From Rubrivivax sp. (lineage in GTDB: Bacteria > Pseudomonadota > Gammaproteobacteria > Burkholderiales > Burkholderiaceae_C), in assembly GCA_030681795.1 (NCBI GenBank), contig JAUXRG010000019.1, positions 1 to 53,351 of the forward strand: a stretch of 53,351 bases of DNA. Direction: 5' to 3'. Position numbers and translations under genes: made by a program. The notes under the pieces are model-generated. The model ran no database searches and was not told where the DNA came from. It saw nothing but the letters and a program-made list of their open reading frames with translations. Shown here one piece after another: positions 44,666 to 53,159 of the stretch. How positions within the stretch are numbered: position 1 is the stretch's first letter; each line of letters starts with the position of its first letter.

Positions 44666-45877
44666 TTGGGCAATACGGCTTGGCAGATTGCGGTGGTGGG
44701 TGCGGGGCCGGTGGGCCTGGTGCTGGCGCTGCACGCGGCGCGGCTGCTGCCGCAGGCGAGCCTCACGCTCTTCGACGCCCGGCCTGCGGACCGCGACCTC
44801 TCGGCCGACCCGCGCACCCTGGCGCTTTCGCTGGGCAGCGTGCAGTTCCTGCAGCGCCTGGGTGCCTGGCCCGAAGCGGCCGCCGAACCCATCACCGAGG
44901 TCCATGTCTCGCAGGCGCCGCCCACGTGGGGCAGCGCCTTCGGCGAGCCCGAGGTCCGGCTGCGCGCCAGCGAGTTCGGGGTGCCCCTGCTCGGCGCGGT
45001 GCTGGGCTACGGCGCGCTGGTGGCACCGCTGCAGCGCGCGTGGGAGGCCGCCGCCGCGGCCGAACCGCAGCGCCTGCGCACGCGCTTCGGTGCGCCGGTG
45101 GCCGCCTTGAAGCCGCTGCCCGACGGGGTGGAGGTCGATGCCGGCATCGCCGAGCGCTTCGACCTGGCCGTGGTCGCCGAAGGCGGCCTCTTCACCGAGC
45201 CGGCGCGCGAGACCCTGGTGCCCAAGGGCCGACCCGCGTTCCGGCACGACTACCGGCAGACGGCCTGGGTCGGCAGCGTCACGCTGGAAGGCGCAGCGCG
45301 GGGCATGGCCTTCGAGTGCTTCACCCGCCATGGCCCGGTCGCGCTGCTGCCGCTGCCCTCGCTGGCGGGCCAGCCCCGCGCGGCGCTGGTGTGGTGCGTG
45401 CCGGCCGGCGACGACCCCGTGCGCGAGCTCAGCGACGCGCAGCGGCTGGCGGTGTTGAATACCGTCGTCCCGCCGGCGGCCGGCCGCTTGGTGGGCATCA
45501 CGCCACTGCAACCTTTCGCGCTCGGCCTGCACGCCGAGCGCACGCTGGCCCAGGGCCGCACGGTGCGCATCGGCAACGCCGCGCAGACCCTGCACCCGGT
45601 GGCCGGCCAGGGGCTGAACCTGGGCCTGCGCGACGCGATTGAACTGGTGACCGTGCTGCGCTGGGCGCAGGATATCGAGCCGGCGCTGCGGCGCGCCGAA
45701 TGGGCCCGCGCCACCGACCGCTGGGCGACGATCCTCAGCACCGACTTCCTCGCCCGCAGCTTCACCTGGAAGCTGCCCGGCGCCGCCACCGCGCGCGGCC
45801 TGGGCCTGGCTGCGCTGCAGGCCGCGCCGCCGCTCAAGGGTTGGCTGGCGCGGCGGATGATGTTCGGCCTGCGCTGA
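44666..45877 (+). CDS. UbiH/UbiF/COQ6-family FAD-dependent monooxygenase
   Basis: A ~403-residue flavin hydroxylase, probably acting in ubiquinone synthesis. The dinucleotide motif IAVVGAGPVGLVLAL is at the N-terminus, a DAR motif follows strand two, and IGNAAQTLHPVAGQGLNLGL is the second FAD motif. RDAIELV and the C-terminal helix match the family. AAGGAG at 44654-44659 sits 6 bases before TTG 44666, which I take as start; GTG 44648 is in frame but lies within a repeat and lacks a site. Which ring position it hydroxylates cannot be told. Confidence 0.87.
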   Translation: MGNTAWQIAVVGAGPVGLVLALHAARLLPQASLTLFDARPADRDLSADPRTLALSLGSVQFLQRLGAWPEAAAEPITEVHVSQAPPTWGSAFGEPEVRLRASEFGVPLLGAVLGYGALVAPLQRAWEAAAAAEPQRLRTRFGAPVAALKPLPDGVEVDAGIAERFDLAVVAEGGLFTEPARETLVPKGRPAFRHDYRQTAWVGSVTLEGAARGMAFECFTRHGPVALLPLPSLAGQPRAALVWCVPAGDDPVRELSDAQRLAVLNTVVPPAAGRLVGITPLQPFALGLHAERTLAQGRTVRIGNAAQTLHPVAGQGLNLGLRDAIELVTVLRWAQDIEPALRRAEWARATDRWATILSTDFLARSFTWKLPGAATARGLGLAALQAAPPLKGWLARRMMFGLR

Positions 45878-45881
45878 AGTC

Positions 45882-45901
45882 CGGCGGGCATCGGCCCGCC
45901 G
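45882..45901. terminator. Symmetric hairpin between convergent genes
   Basis: An 8-bp perfect stem CGGCGGGC/GCCCGCCG with a 4-nt loop lies between the UbiH-type and nitrilase stops. Its T-tails are weak on both strands, so bidirectional termination is only likely. Confidence 0.45.
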
Positions 45902-45921
45902 ATGCAAAACGCGCCGCGCGG

Positions 45922-46722
45922 CTACAGCCGGCGGTGCTCCAGGGCCGGCAGTTGCCGCCGCACCTCGGCGATGCGCTGCGCGTCGACCTCGGCGATGACG
46001 AAGCCCTCGCCTTCGTCCAGCACTTCCAGCACCTCGCCCCAGGGGTCGACGATCATGCTGTGGCCCCAGGTGCGCCGCCCGTTGGGGTGCGTGCCGCCCT
46101 GCGCGGCGGCCAGCACATAACACTGGTTCTCGATGGCACGCGCACGCAGCAGCAGCTCCCAATGCGCCTGGCCGGTGGTGTGGGTGAAGGCCGCGGGCAC
46201 GCACAGCAGATCGCAGGGCGGGCTCATCAAGGCGCGGTAGAGCTCGGGGAAGCGCAGGTCGTAGCAGATGCTCAGGCCCACGCGCAAGGGCCCGGCCTGC
46301 ACGGCCACGGGCCGGACGCCGGCACGCAGCGTGCGGCCTTCGTCGTAGCTCTCGCGGCCGTTGTCGAAAGCGAAGAGGTGGATCTTGTCGTAGTGCGCCG
46401 CTTCGCTGCCGTCGGGCGCAAAGACGCAGCAGCGGTTGAGCACCTGGCCCGGCGTATCGGTCCGCAGCGGCAGCGTGCCGCCCACCAGCCACAGGCCATG
46501 TTCGCGCGCCAGCGCCGAGAGAAAGACCTGGATCGTCCCGGCGCCAGGGGTCTCGGCCAGCGCGAGCTTGTCGGTGTCACGCTGGCCCATCAGGCAGAAA
46601 TACTCGGGCAAGGCCACGAGCCGGGCGCCCGCAGCGGCGGCCTCGCCCACGAGCCGGGCCGCGGCATCGCGGTTGGCCGGCCACCCGGGGCCCGAAATCA
46701 TCTGCACGGCGGCAATCTTCAT
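45922..46722 (-). CDS. Carbon-nitrogen hydrolase (nitrilase superfamily, Nit-like amidase)
   Basis: A 266-residue amidase. The Glu-Lys-Cys triad is visible: Glu in VALPEYFCLMG (about 42), Lys in HYDKIHLFAFD (about 112), and Cys in SICYDLRFPEL (about 148). The features match the Nit1/Nit2 branch, which cleaves deaminated glutathione or omega-amides. ATG 46722 is chosen; ATG 46731 is three codons earlier. It is divergent from glnE with a 160-bp spacer. Confidence 0.92.
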   Translation of the reverse strand: MKIAAVQMISGPGWPANRDAAARLVGEAAAAGARLVALPEYFCLMGQRDTDKLALAETPGAGTIQVFLSALAREHGLWLVGGTLPLRTDTPGQVLNRCCVFAPDGSEAAHYDKIHLFAFDNGRESYDEGRTLRAGVRPVAVQAGPLRVGLSICYDLRFPELYRALMSPPCDLLCVPAAFTHTTGQAHWELLLRARAIENQCYVLAAAQGGTHPNGRRTWGHSMIVDPWGEVLEVLDEGEGFVIAEVDAQRIAEVRRQLPALEHRRL

Positions 46723-46882
46723 GCGGCGCATTGTGCGGGCCGACGCAACCGCCTCGCACCCCCCAATTCCCCCTGCCTCAGTGGGCCATGCGAAGCCGAC
46801 TACGCTCCACGCTCCACGTTCCACCAGCCAGCCGCACACCCGAAGGCGGCGCCGCAGCGAGATGACCGCCGAGGGTTCAAGA

Positions 46883-49627
46883 ATGCCGACCACCGCTGCC
46901 TGGGCCGCGCACAGCCGCTTCGTGCAGCGCATTCGTCGCCGCTATGCGGACGAACTGCCGCTGCTGCCCCCGGGCACACCGGGCCAGGAGGAGATCACCG
47001 CGCTCGTCCAGCGCCTGGTGGCCGGCGGGCGCGAACTGCCCTCGGCCTTGCGCGTGGCGCGCCAGCTCGTGCTCGAGCGCCTGGCCGTGCTCGACATCGA
47101 ACAGGGCGCGGCGCTGGACGCGGTGACGGGCTGCATGACCGACCTGGCCGAAGCCACGCTGGAGCTGGCGCTGGCGCAGGCCCTGGCCGAGGCCGACGAG
47201 CGCCACGGCCCGCCCGTCAACCCCGAGGGCCGGCGCAGCGATTTCTGGATCGTCGGCATGGGCAAGCTCGGCGCGCGCGAGCTGAATGTCTCGTCCGACA
47301 TCGACCTCATCTACGTCTACGAAGACGAAGGCCACACCGCCGGGCCCCGGCCCTGCTCTTTCCACGAATATTTCGGACTCGTCGCCAAGCGGCTGTTCGC
47401 GCTCATCGGTGACACCACCGACGACGGCTTCGTCTTCCGCATGGACCTGGCGCTGCGGCCCAACGGCAACTCGGGCCCGCCGGTGGTGAGCCTGGCCATG
47501 CTCGAGGAATACCTGCAGGTGCAGGGCCGCGAATGGGAGCGCTTCGCCTGGCTGAAGAGCCGCGTCGTCGCGCCGCGCGCGGCGGTGACGGGCGGCCGCG
47601 CACTGGCCCTGCGTTCGCTGGTCACGGCCTTCGTCTACCGGCGCTACCTCGACTACGGCGTCTTCGAAGGTTTGCGCCAGCTGCACCGCAAGATCCGCGA
47701 AGAAGCGCAGCGCCGCGCCGCCGGCCGCCCCGAGCGCGCCAACGATGTGAAGCTCTCGCGCGGCGGCATTCGCGAGATCGAGTTCATCGTCCAGCTCATG
47801 CTCGTGGTGCGCGGCGGCCAGTTCCCCGAGATCCGCACGCGCAGCACCTTGCGCGGCCTGCAGCGGCTGGTCTCGTGCGGGCTGATGAAGGCCGACGCCG
47901 CCGAGCGGCTGGCCGCGGGCTACGTCTTTCTGCGTCGCGTCGAGCACCGCATCCAGTTCCTCGATGACCAGCAGACGCACCTGCTGCCCAGCGCCGACGA
48001 AGACCTGGCGTGGATCGCCCGCAGCATGGGCCTGGCCTGCGAGCAGCCCCTGCGGCCCGAGGCCTGCGAACTGCTGCAGCGCCTGGGCGAGGTGCGCGAG
48101 TTCGTGGCCGCCGAGTTCGATGCGCTGCTCAGCGAAGGCCAGGCGCCACCGCCCAGCGGCGAGCGCACGGCCTGCCGCCACTGCGGCCCGGGGCCGCTGG
48201 CGGTGGACAGCGAAGCGCTGCTCGAACGCTTGCCGCCCGCCCTGGCCGAGCGCCTGCGCCCCTGGGCGCAGCAGCCGCGGGTGCAGGCCCTGCGCGACGA
48301 GAGCCGCCTGCGCCTGGGGCGGCTGATGCTGAAGACCGCGGCGGCGATGCAGGACGGCGATTGCACCGAAGCCGCCGCGCTGCGCTTCGTCGATTGGGTG
48401 GAGCCCTTGCTGCGGCGTGAGAACTACCTGGCGCTGCTCGTCGAGCGGCCCGAAGTCCACCGCCGGCTGTTGCGCCTGCTGGGCCTGGCGCGCTGGCCGA
48501 TGCAGTACCTGATGCGCCACCCTGGGGTGATCGACGAACTCGCCGACGAACGGCTGCAGCACCTGCGTTTCGACCGCGCCGGCTTCACGCGCGAACTCGA
48601 AGAACGCCTGGCCGCCTGGCAGCGCACCGGCGAGGCCGACGAAGGGCAACTGCTGGACGCCCTGCGCCACGCGCACCACGCCGAAGTCTTCCGCACGCTG
48701 GTGCGCGACCTCGAAGGCGATCTCACGGTGGAACAGGTGGCCGACGACCTCTCGGCGCTCGCCGACGCCATGCTCGATATCTCCGTGCGTTGGGCCTGGA
48801 CGAGCCTCAAGCAGCGCCATCGCGACACGCCCAGCCTGGCCGTCATCGCCTACGGCAAGCTCGGCGGCCTGGAGCTGGGCTATGGCAGCGACCTCGATCT
48901 GGTCTTCCTCTACGACGACGGCGACGAGCCCGGCGAGGCCGACAAGCAGCGCGCGCAGGAGGTCTACGCCGCCTTCGTGCGCAAGCTCATCACCTGGCTG
49001 ACGCTGCGCACCGCGGCGGGCGAGCTGTTCGACATCGACACCGCGCTGCGACCCAACGGCAACTCGGGGCTGCTGGTGACCTCCATCGCCGCCTTCGAGC
49101 GCTATCAGGTCGGCCGCGGCAGCAATACCGCCTGGACCTGGGAACACCAGGCGCTCACGCGGGCTCGCTTTGCCTGCGGTGCCCCCGCAGTGGCCGAGCG
49201 CTTCGAGGCCACGCGCCGCGCCGTGCTCACCGCCCAGCGCGACCACGACGCGCTGCGCGACGAGATCCGCAGCATGCGCGAGAAGGTGCGCGCCGCGCAC
49301 CCGGTGCCGGCCGGCCGCTTCGACGTCAAACACAGCCCGGGCGGCATGATGGACGTGGAGTTCGCGGTGCAGCACCTGGTGCTGGCGCATGCCGGCGCGC
49401 AGCCCGCCTTGCTCGACAACAAAGGCAACATCGCCTTGCTGCAGCGCGCTGAAACCGCCGGCCTGCTGCCCGAGGGCGTGGGCCGGGCCGCCGCGGACGC
49501 CTACCGCGAGCTGCGCCGTGCGCAACACCGCGCGCGGCTCGACGAGCAGCCCACGCAGTTCGAGCCCGCCACGCTGGCGCGCGAGCGCGACGCCGTGCTC
49601 GCCCTGTGGCGGGCGGTATTCGGTTGA
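46883..49627 (+). CDS. glnE: Bifunctional glutamine synthetase adenylyltransferase/adenylyl-removing enzyme
   Basis: A 914-residue enzyme that attaches AMP to, and removes it from, glutamine synthetase in response to PII. Two nucleotidyltransferase domains are seen. The N-terminal adenylyl-removing site has GKLGARELNVSSDIDL (Asp139, Asp141). The C-terminal adenylyltransferase site has GKLGGLELGYGSDLDL (Asp670, Asp672). Both are followed by helical regulatory regions. GAGGG lies 7 bases before ATG 46883; ATG 46862 is in frame. The spacer upstream has short CTCCACG repeats only. The rhombosortase start overlaps its stop. Confidence 0.96.
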   Translation: MPTTAAWAAHSRFVQRIRRRYADELPLLPPGTPGQEEITALVQRLVAGGRELPSALRVARQLVLERLAVLDIEQGAALDAVTGCMTDLAEATLELALAQALAEADERHGPPVNPEGRRSDFWIVGMGKLGARELNVSSDIDLIYVYEDEGHTAGPRPCSFHEYFGLVAKRLFALIGDTTDDGFVFRMDLALRPNGNSGPPVVSLAMLEEYLQVQGREWERFAWLKSRVVAPRAAVTGGRALALRSLVTAFVYRRYLDYGVFEGLRQLHRKIREEAQRRAAGRPERANDVKLSRGGIREIEFIVQLMLVVRGGQFPEIRTRSTLRGLQRLVSCGLMKADAAERLAAGYVFLRRVEHRIQFLDDQQTHLLPSADEDLAWIARSMGLACEQPLRPEACELLQRLGEVREFVAAEFDALLSEGQAPPPSGERTACRHCGPGPLAVDSEALLERLPPALAERLRPWAQQPRVQALRDESRLRLGRLMLKTAAAMQDGDCTEAAALRFVDWVEPLLRRENYLALLVERPEVHRRLLRLLGLARWPMQYLMRHPGVIDELADERLQHLRFDRAGFTRELEERLAAWQRTGEADEGQLLDALRHAHHAEVFRTLVRDLEGDLTVEQVADDLSALADAMLDISVRWAWTSLKQRHRDTPSLAVIAYGKLGGLELGYGSDLDLVFLYDDGDEPGEADKQRAQEVYAAFVRKLITWLTLRTAAGELFDIDTALRPNGNSGLLVTSIAAFERYQVGRGSNTAWTWEHQALTRARFACGAPAVAERFEATRRAVLTAQRDHDALRDEIRSMREKVRAAHPVPAGRFDVKHSPGGMMDVEFAVQHLVLAHAGAQPALLDNKGNIALLQRAETAGLLPEGVGRAAADAYRELRRAQHRARLDEQPTQFEPATLARERDAVLALWRAVFG

Positions 49628-50238
49628 CGGCCCTCGGCCTCGTTCGGTCGGTCCGGTCGGTCCGGCCGGGCCACGCCTGGGTCGCGCTCGCGCTCGCGCT
49701 GGCCGGTGCCTCGCTGGCCGCCTGGTGGCTGCCCTCGCCCTGGCTCGACTGGCAGCCCGACCTGGCGTGGGCGCAACCCTGGCGCGCCTGGACGGCCGCC
49801 TTCGTGCACTGGAGCCCGCTGCACCTGGGGGCCAACCTGGGCGCCGCGGCCGTGGTCGCGGCCTACGGCCGGGCCGCGCGCGTGCCGTCGGGCCTGGCCC
49901 TGGCCTGGGCCGCCGCCTGGCCGCTGACCCAGTTCGGCTTGCTGGTGCGGCCGGAGCTGGCGCACTACGGTGGCTTGTCGGGCGTGCTGCACGCCGGTGT
50001 GGCGATCGCTACGCTGTGGCTGCTGGTGGCCGAGCCCGGGCGCAGGCGCTGGATCGGCGGCGCGGTATTCGCCGGGCTGGGCGTCAAGCTGCTGCTCGAA
50101 CAGCCCTGGGGCCCCCTGCTGCGCGAAGGCGGCGGCTGGGATATCGCCACCGCGCCCCTGGCCCACGCCAGCGGCGCCGCGGCCGGCCTGCTATGCGCGG
50201 CGCTGGCGCTGGCCTGGCGGCGAGAATCCAGGGCATGA
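49624..50238 (+). CDS. rrtA: Rhombosortase (rhomboid-like protease for GlyGly-CTERM proteins)
   Basis: A ~204-residue membrane protease with about six helices. The rhomboid-type motif HWSPLHLGANL (His67, Asn71) is followed by the catalytic Ser119 in HYGGLSGVLHA and the catalytic His181 in LAHASGAAAG. GLSG in a short HxxG-type rhomboid is the rhombosortase pattern. It would cut within or next to the GlyGly motif of tailed proteins; the two proteases at 505-4505 carry such tails. Start is probably TTG 49624 (TTGA overlap with glnE); GTG 49606 is possible. Confidence 0.88.
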   Translation: MTALGLVRSVRSVRPGHAWVALALALAGASLAAWWLPSPWLDWQPDLAWAQPWRAWTAAFVHWSPLHLGANLGAAAVVAAYGRAARVPSGLALAWAAAWPLTQFGLLVRPELAHYGGLSGVLHAGVAIATLWLLVAEPGRRRWIGGAVFAGLGVKLLLEQPWGPLLREGGGWDIATAPLAHASGAAAGLLCAALALAWRRESRA

Positions 50239-50309
50239 GCCCCGCCCGGCCGCCCGAAGGGGCTCATTCCCGCCTGGCGGGACAGGGCCGCAGGCCCAAG
50301 GGTGCACCG

Positions 50310-51242
50310 ATGAGCGACGACCGCAAGACCCACCTGGACGCCCGGGCGATCGCCCTGCTCATCGGCTGCTGTGCGATCTGGGGCGCCAACCAGGTCAGCG
50401 TGAAAGTGGCGCTGCACGAGGTGCCCCCGCTGCTGCAGGCGGGGCTGCGCTCGCTGGGTGCGGCCGCGCTGTTGGTGCTGTGGTCGCGCCTGCGTGGCCT
50501 GCGCGTCTTCGACGCCGACGGCACGGGCCGCGCCGGCGTGCTGGCGGGCGCGCTATTTGCGGCGGAGTTCGGCTGCTACTTCACCGGGCTGCAGTTCACC
50601 TCGGCCTCGCGCATGGTGGTCTTCCTGTACCTCTCGCCCTTCGTGGTGGCGCTGGGCATGCCCTTCATCGCGCGCAGCGAAGGCCTGCGCCCGCTGCAGA
50701 TCGTGGGCCTGGTGCTGGCGTTCTGCGGCGTGCTGTGGGCGTTTGCCGAAGGTTTCACCCACTCCGCTGCCGCGCCACGGCAGTGGCTGGGCGATGCGCT
50801 GGGCCTGGCCGGGGCCTTGCTGTGGGGACTGACCACGCTGGTGCTGCGCGGCAGCCGGCTGTCCACCGCGCTGCCCGAGAAGACGCTGCTCTACCAGTTG
50901 GCGATCTCGGGCCTGGCGCTCACGGCGGCCTCGCTCTGGCACGGCGAGCCCTGGCCCGTGCAGCCGTCGGCGCTGGCGCTGGGTTCGCTGGCCTTCCAGA
51001 TGGTCGTGGTGAGCTTTGCCAGCTATCTGGTGTGGTTCTGGCTCGTGCGCCACTACCCGGCCACGCGGCTGGCCGCCTTCACCTTGTTGACGCCCGTGTT
51101 CGGGTTGCTGGCGGGGGTGCTGCTGCTGGGCGAGCCGATCACGCTGCGGCTGATGGTGGCGCTCGCCGCGGTGTGCCTGGGGCTCGTCGTCGTCAACCGG
51201 GCGCCGCGGCGGGCGGCCGATGCCGCGCGGCAAGTCGCCTAG
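50310..51242 (+). CDS. EamA-type (DMT superfamily) transporter
   Basis: A 310-residue permease with ten predicted helices in two EamA repeats. Typical elements are CCAIWGANQVSVKVAL in helix 1, the LQFTSASRMVVFLYLSPF region of repeat one, and ALLWGLTTLVLRGS at the start of repeat two. GLLAGVLLLGEPIT is near the end. Substrate unknown; relatives export amino acids and metabolites. AAGGG lies 8 bases before ATG 50310. A longer frame from 50235 overlaps rrtA but adds a low-complexity leader. Confidence 0.9.
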   Translation: MSDDRKTHLDARAIALLIGCCAIWGANQVSVKVALHEVPPLLQAGLRSLGAAALLVLWSRLRGLRVFDADGTGRAGVLAGALFAAEFGCYFTGLQFTSASRMVVFLYLSPFVVALGMPFIARSEGLRPLQIVGLVLAFCGVLWAFAEGFTHSAAAPRQWLGDALGLAGALLWGLTTLVLRGSRLSTALPEKTLLYQLAISGLALTAASLWHGEPWPVQPSALALGSLAFQMVVVSFASYLVWFWLVRHYPATRLAAFTLLTPVFGLLAGVLLLGEPITLRLMVALAAVCLGLVVVNRAPRRAADAARQVA

Positions 51243-51270
51243 ACTGGCGCTGTAACTTCAGGAGACGCCG

Positions 51271-51933
51271 ATGATCACGCTGTGCGGCATGACGCTGTCC
51301 AACTACTACAACAAGGTCAAGATGGTGCTGCTGGAGAAGGGCGTGCCGTTCACCGAGGAGCTGGTGCGCACGGGCTCCAAGGACGAAGCCGTGCTCGCCG
51401 CCACGCCGCTGGGCAAGGTTCCGTTCATCCGCGTCGACGGGCGCACGCTGTGCGAGAGCCAGGTCATCGTGGACTACCTGGAAGCGCGCTTCCCGCAGCC
51501 GCCGCTGCTGCCCGCCGACCCGCTGGCTGCGGCCAAGGTGCGCGAGCTCATCGCCTTCATCGAGCTGCACCTGGAACTGGTGGCACGCGAGCTGTACACG
51601 CAGGCCTTCTTCGGCGGCACGGTGAGCGAGGGCACGAAGGAGCGCGTGCGCAAGCGGCTCACCCGCCACATCGAGGGTTTCAAGCGGCTGGCGAAATTCT
51701 CGCCCTATGTGGCCGGCGACACCTTCTCGCTGGCCGATTGCGCGGCCTGGCCCAGCCTGCCCCTGGTGGGCCTGGCGACCAAGGCAGTGCTCGGCGAGGA
51801 CCTGCTCGCCGCGGCGGGCGTGGACTGGAAGACCTATGCCCGCCTGGTGGGCGGGCGGCCCTCGGCGGCCAAGGTGGCGGCCGACCGCAAGATCGACCAG
51901 GCAGCCCAGACGGCCAAGGCGGCCCCGGCCTGA
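51271..51933 (+). CDS. Glutathione S-transferase family protein
   Basis: A 220-residue two-domain GST. The thioredoxin-like N-domain has LSNYYNKVKMVLLEKGVPF, the cis-proline GKVPFIRVDG and the glutathione-gamma-glutamyl motif LCESQVIVDYLE. The helical C-domain has VAGDTFSLADCAAWPSLPL, the conserved N-capping box. AGGAG lies 6 bases before the ATG. The substrate class is not assigned. It is convergent with the ferritin-like gene (3-bp gap). Confidence 0.92.
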   Translation: MITLCGMTLSNYYNKVKMVLLEKGVPFTEELVRTGSKDEAVLAATPLGKVPFIRVDGRTLCESQVIVDYLEARFPQPPLLPADPLAAAKVRELIAFIELHLELVARELYTQAFFGGTVSEGTKERVRKRLTRHIEGFKRLAKFSPYVAGDTFSLADCAAWPSLPLVGLATKAVLGEDLLAAAGVDWKTYARLVGGRPSAAKVAADRKIDQAAQTAKAAPA

Positions 51934-51936
51934 ACC

Positions 51937-52821
51937 TCAGGCCGGCCGGGGCTGCACCTTCGCCGCCACCGCGGCGGCGATCTCCTTGCGGTAGCGGTTG
52001 AGATCCTGCACGCTGGCAAAGCTGCGTTCGAGCAGCAGGCTCAGGTTGTGCAGGATGCGCTCGACGACCTTGCCCTCCCACACGGCGTCGAACTGGATCT
52101 GCTTGTCCAGCCACTGCTCCAGCCATTCGGGGTTGGGCAACCGGCTCTGGATGGTGTCGCGCGGGAAGAGACCCACGTTGACGTGCAGGTTGGTCGGGTG
52201 CAGCGCCTGCGCGGTGCGCCGCGCGCTGGCCATGAGCACGCCGATCTTGGCGAAGGCGGCGCGTGCCTCATCGCCGAACTTGCCCATCGCGCGCTTCATG
52301 TAGCGCAGGTAGGCGCCACCGTGGCGGGCTTCGTCGCGCGCCAGGGTCTCGTAGATGGCGCGGATGACCGGCTCGGTGTGCCACTCGGCGGCACGGCGGT
52401 ACCAGTGGTTGAGGCGGATCTCGCCGCAGAAATGCAGCATCAGTGTCTCGAGCGGCGGCGCGGGGTCGAACTCGAAACGGATGGCGTGCAGCTCTTCTTC
52501 GGTGGGCACGAGCTCGGGCCGGAAACGGCGCAGGTATTCCATCAGCACCAGGGAGTGCTTCTGCTCCTCGAAGAACCACACGCTCATGAAGGCCGAGAAG
52601 TCGCTGTCGTCGCGGTTGTCGCGCAGGAACATCTCGGTGGCGGGCAGCGCCGCCCACTCGGTGATGGCGTTCATCTTGATGGTCTGCGCCTGCTCCTCGC
52701 TGAGCAGGCCGGCATCGAACTTGTCCCACGGGATGTCGTGGTCCATGTTCCAGCGCACGGCTTCGAGCTGGCGGAAGAGTTCGGGGTAGAGCATGGCTTT
52801 GGCGGGCTGCATGCGACCCAT
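51937..52821 (-). CDS. Ferritin-like di-iron protein, acyl-ACP-desaturase-like
   Basis: A ~294-residue helical protein. Two di-iron half-sites are visible, EEQKH in VWFFEEQKHSLVLMEYL and DEARH in LARDEARHGGAYL. This spacing resembles soluble acyl-ACP desaturases and other ferritin-like oxidases. The other two carboxylate ligands probably lie in TEMFLRDN and LMLHFCGEIRLNHWYRR. Substrate is unknown. ATGs at 52821, 52812 and 52794 are all possible; none has a clear ribosome-binding site. A 530-bp non-coding stretch lies upstream. Confidence 0.8.
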   Translation of the reverse strand: MGRMQPAKAMLYPELFRQLEAVRWNMDHDIPWDKFDAGLLSEEQAQTIKMNAITEWAALPATEMFLRDNRDDSDFSAFMSVWFFEEQKHSLVLMEYLRRFRPELVPTEEELHAIRFEFDPAPPLETLMLHFCGEIRLNHWYRRAAEWHTEPVIRAIYETLARDEARHGGAYLRYMKRAMGKFGDEARAAFAKIGVLMASARRTAQALHPTNLHVNVGLFPRDTIQSRLPNPEWLEQWLDKQIQFDAVWEGKVVERILHNLSLLLERSFASVQDLNRYRKEIAAAVAAKVQPRPA

Positions 52822-52995
52822 TCTAGAAGTCGGGCCGCCCGCCTGCCAGTCGGAGCAAGCTCTACCCCTGTGGCGAACCGCCGTGCGGTCCCGGCTGCGG
52901 TTCGCGGCCGGCTTCGCGTCCATTTGCGCTCAACGCGCGGCATGCCTGGAACTTTTCCCCGGCTCGGGGTCTCCCAGCATGGGTGGCGGCTGTAT

Positions 52996-53067
52996 TCACG
53001 CCGCCTGTTGCAAGTTTCCCTGTTGTGCGGACGGCCAGGCTCCCTGGCTGCAAGCCCGGAGTGCCAT
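52996..53067 (-). CDS. Possible 23-residue leader peptide with strong ribosome-binding site
   Basis: On the minus strand a run of GAGGAGGAG sits just before ATG 53067, opening a 23-codon frame (MALRACSQGAWPS...). It lies within the folded segment and upstream of the ferritin-like gene. It may be a chance match in a purine-rich arm of the RNA structure. Confidence 0.25.
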   Translation of the reverse strand: MALRACSQGAWPSAQQGNLQQAA

Positions 53068-53127
53068 TTCTCCTCCTCCTCACTCCCTCGTTGGCTCCGG
53101 GGCGCCGCACAACAGTCTTTACACCCC

Positions 53128-53159
53128 GGGGGCACTGCCAGGCGCGGTGCCCCCGTTTT
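53128..53159 (+). terminator. Intrinsic terminator at the right end
   Basis: Perfect 8-bp stem GGGGGCAC (53128-53135) with GTGCCCCC (53147-53154), 11-nt loop, followed by GTTTT. On the plus strand it would end the structured RNA; no plus-strand protein gene lies directly before it. Confidence 0.8.

Larger units (their letters stand above)
52985..53159 (+). ncRNA. Candidate structured RNA ending in an intrinsic terminator
   Basis: Nested perfect stems: hairpin GGCGGC/GCCGCC (52985-52990, 53000-53005); an 11-bp outer stem CTGTTGTGCGG/CCGCACAACAG (53020-53030, 53105-53115). Inside that stem lie a hairpin GCCAGG/CCTGGC (53034-53048) and a stem CCCGGAG/CTCCGGG (53055-53061, 53095-53101). The whole forms a three-way junction and is followed by a terminator (53128-53154). 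The class is not recognised. It could be a small RNA or a leader for a gene beyond the window. The 5' end was not located. Confidence 0.5.

Noticed and set aside
46877..49528. 883-codon minus-strand open frame antisense to glnE
   Set aside because: It covers glnE, whose motifs and length are complete on the plus strand. The antisense product is Ala/Gly/Gln/Arg-rich without domains.
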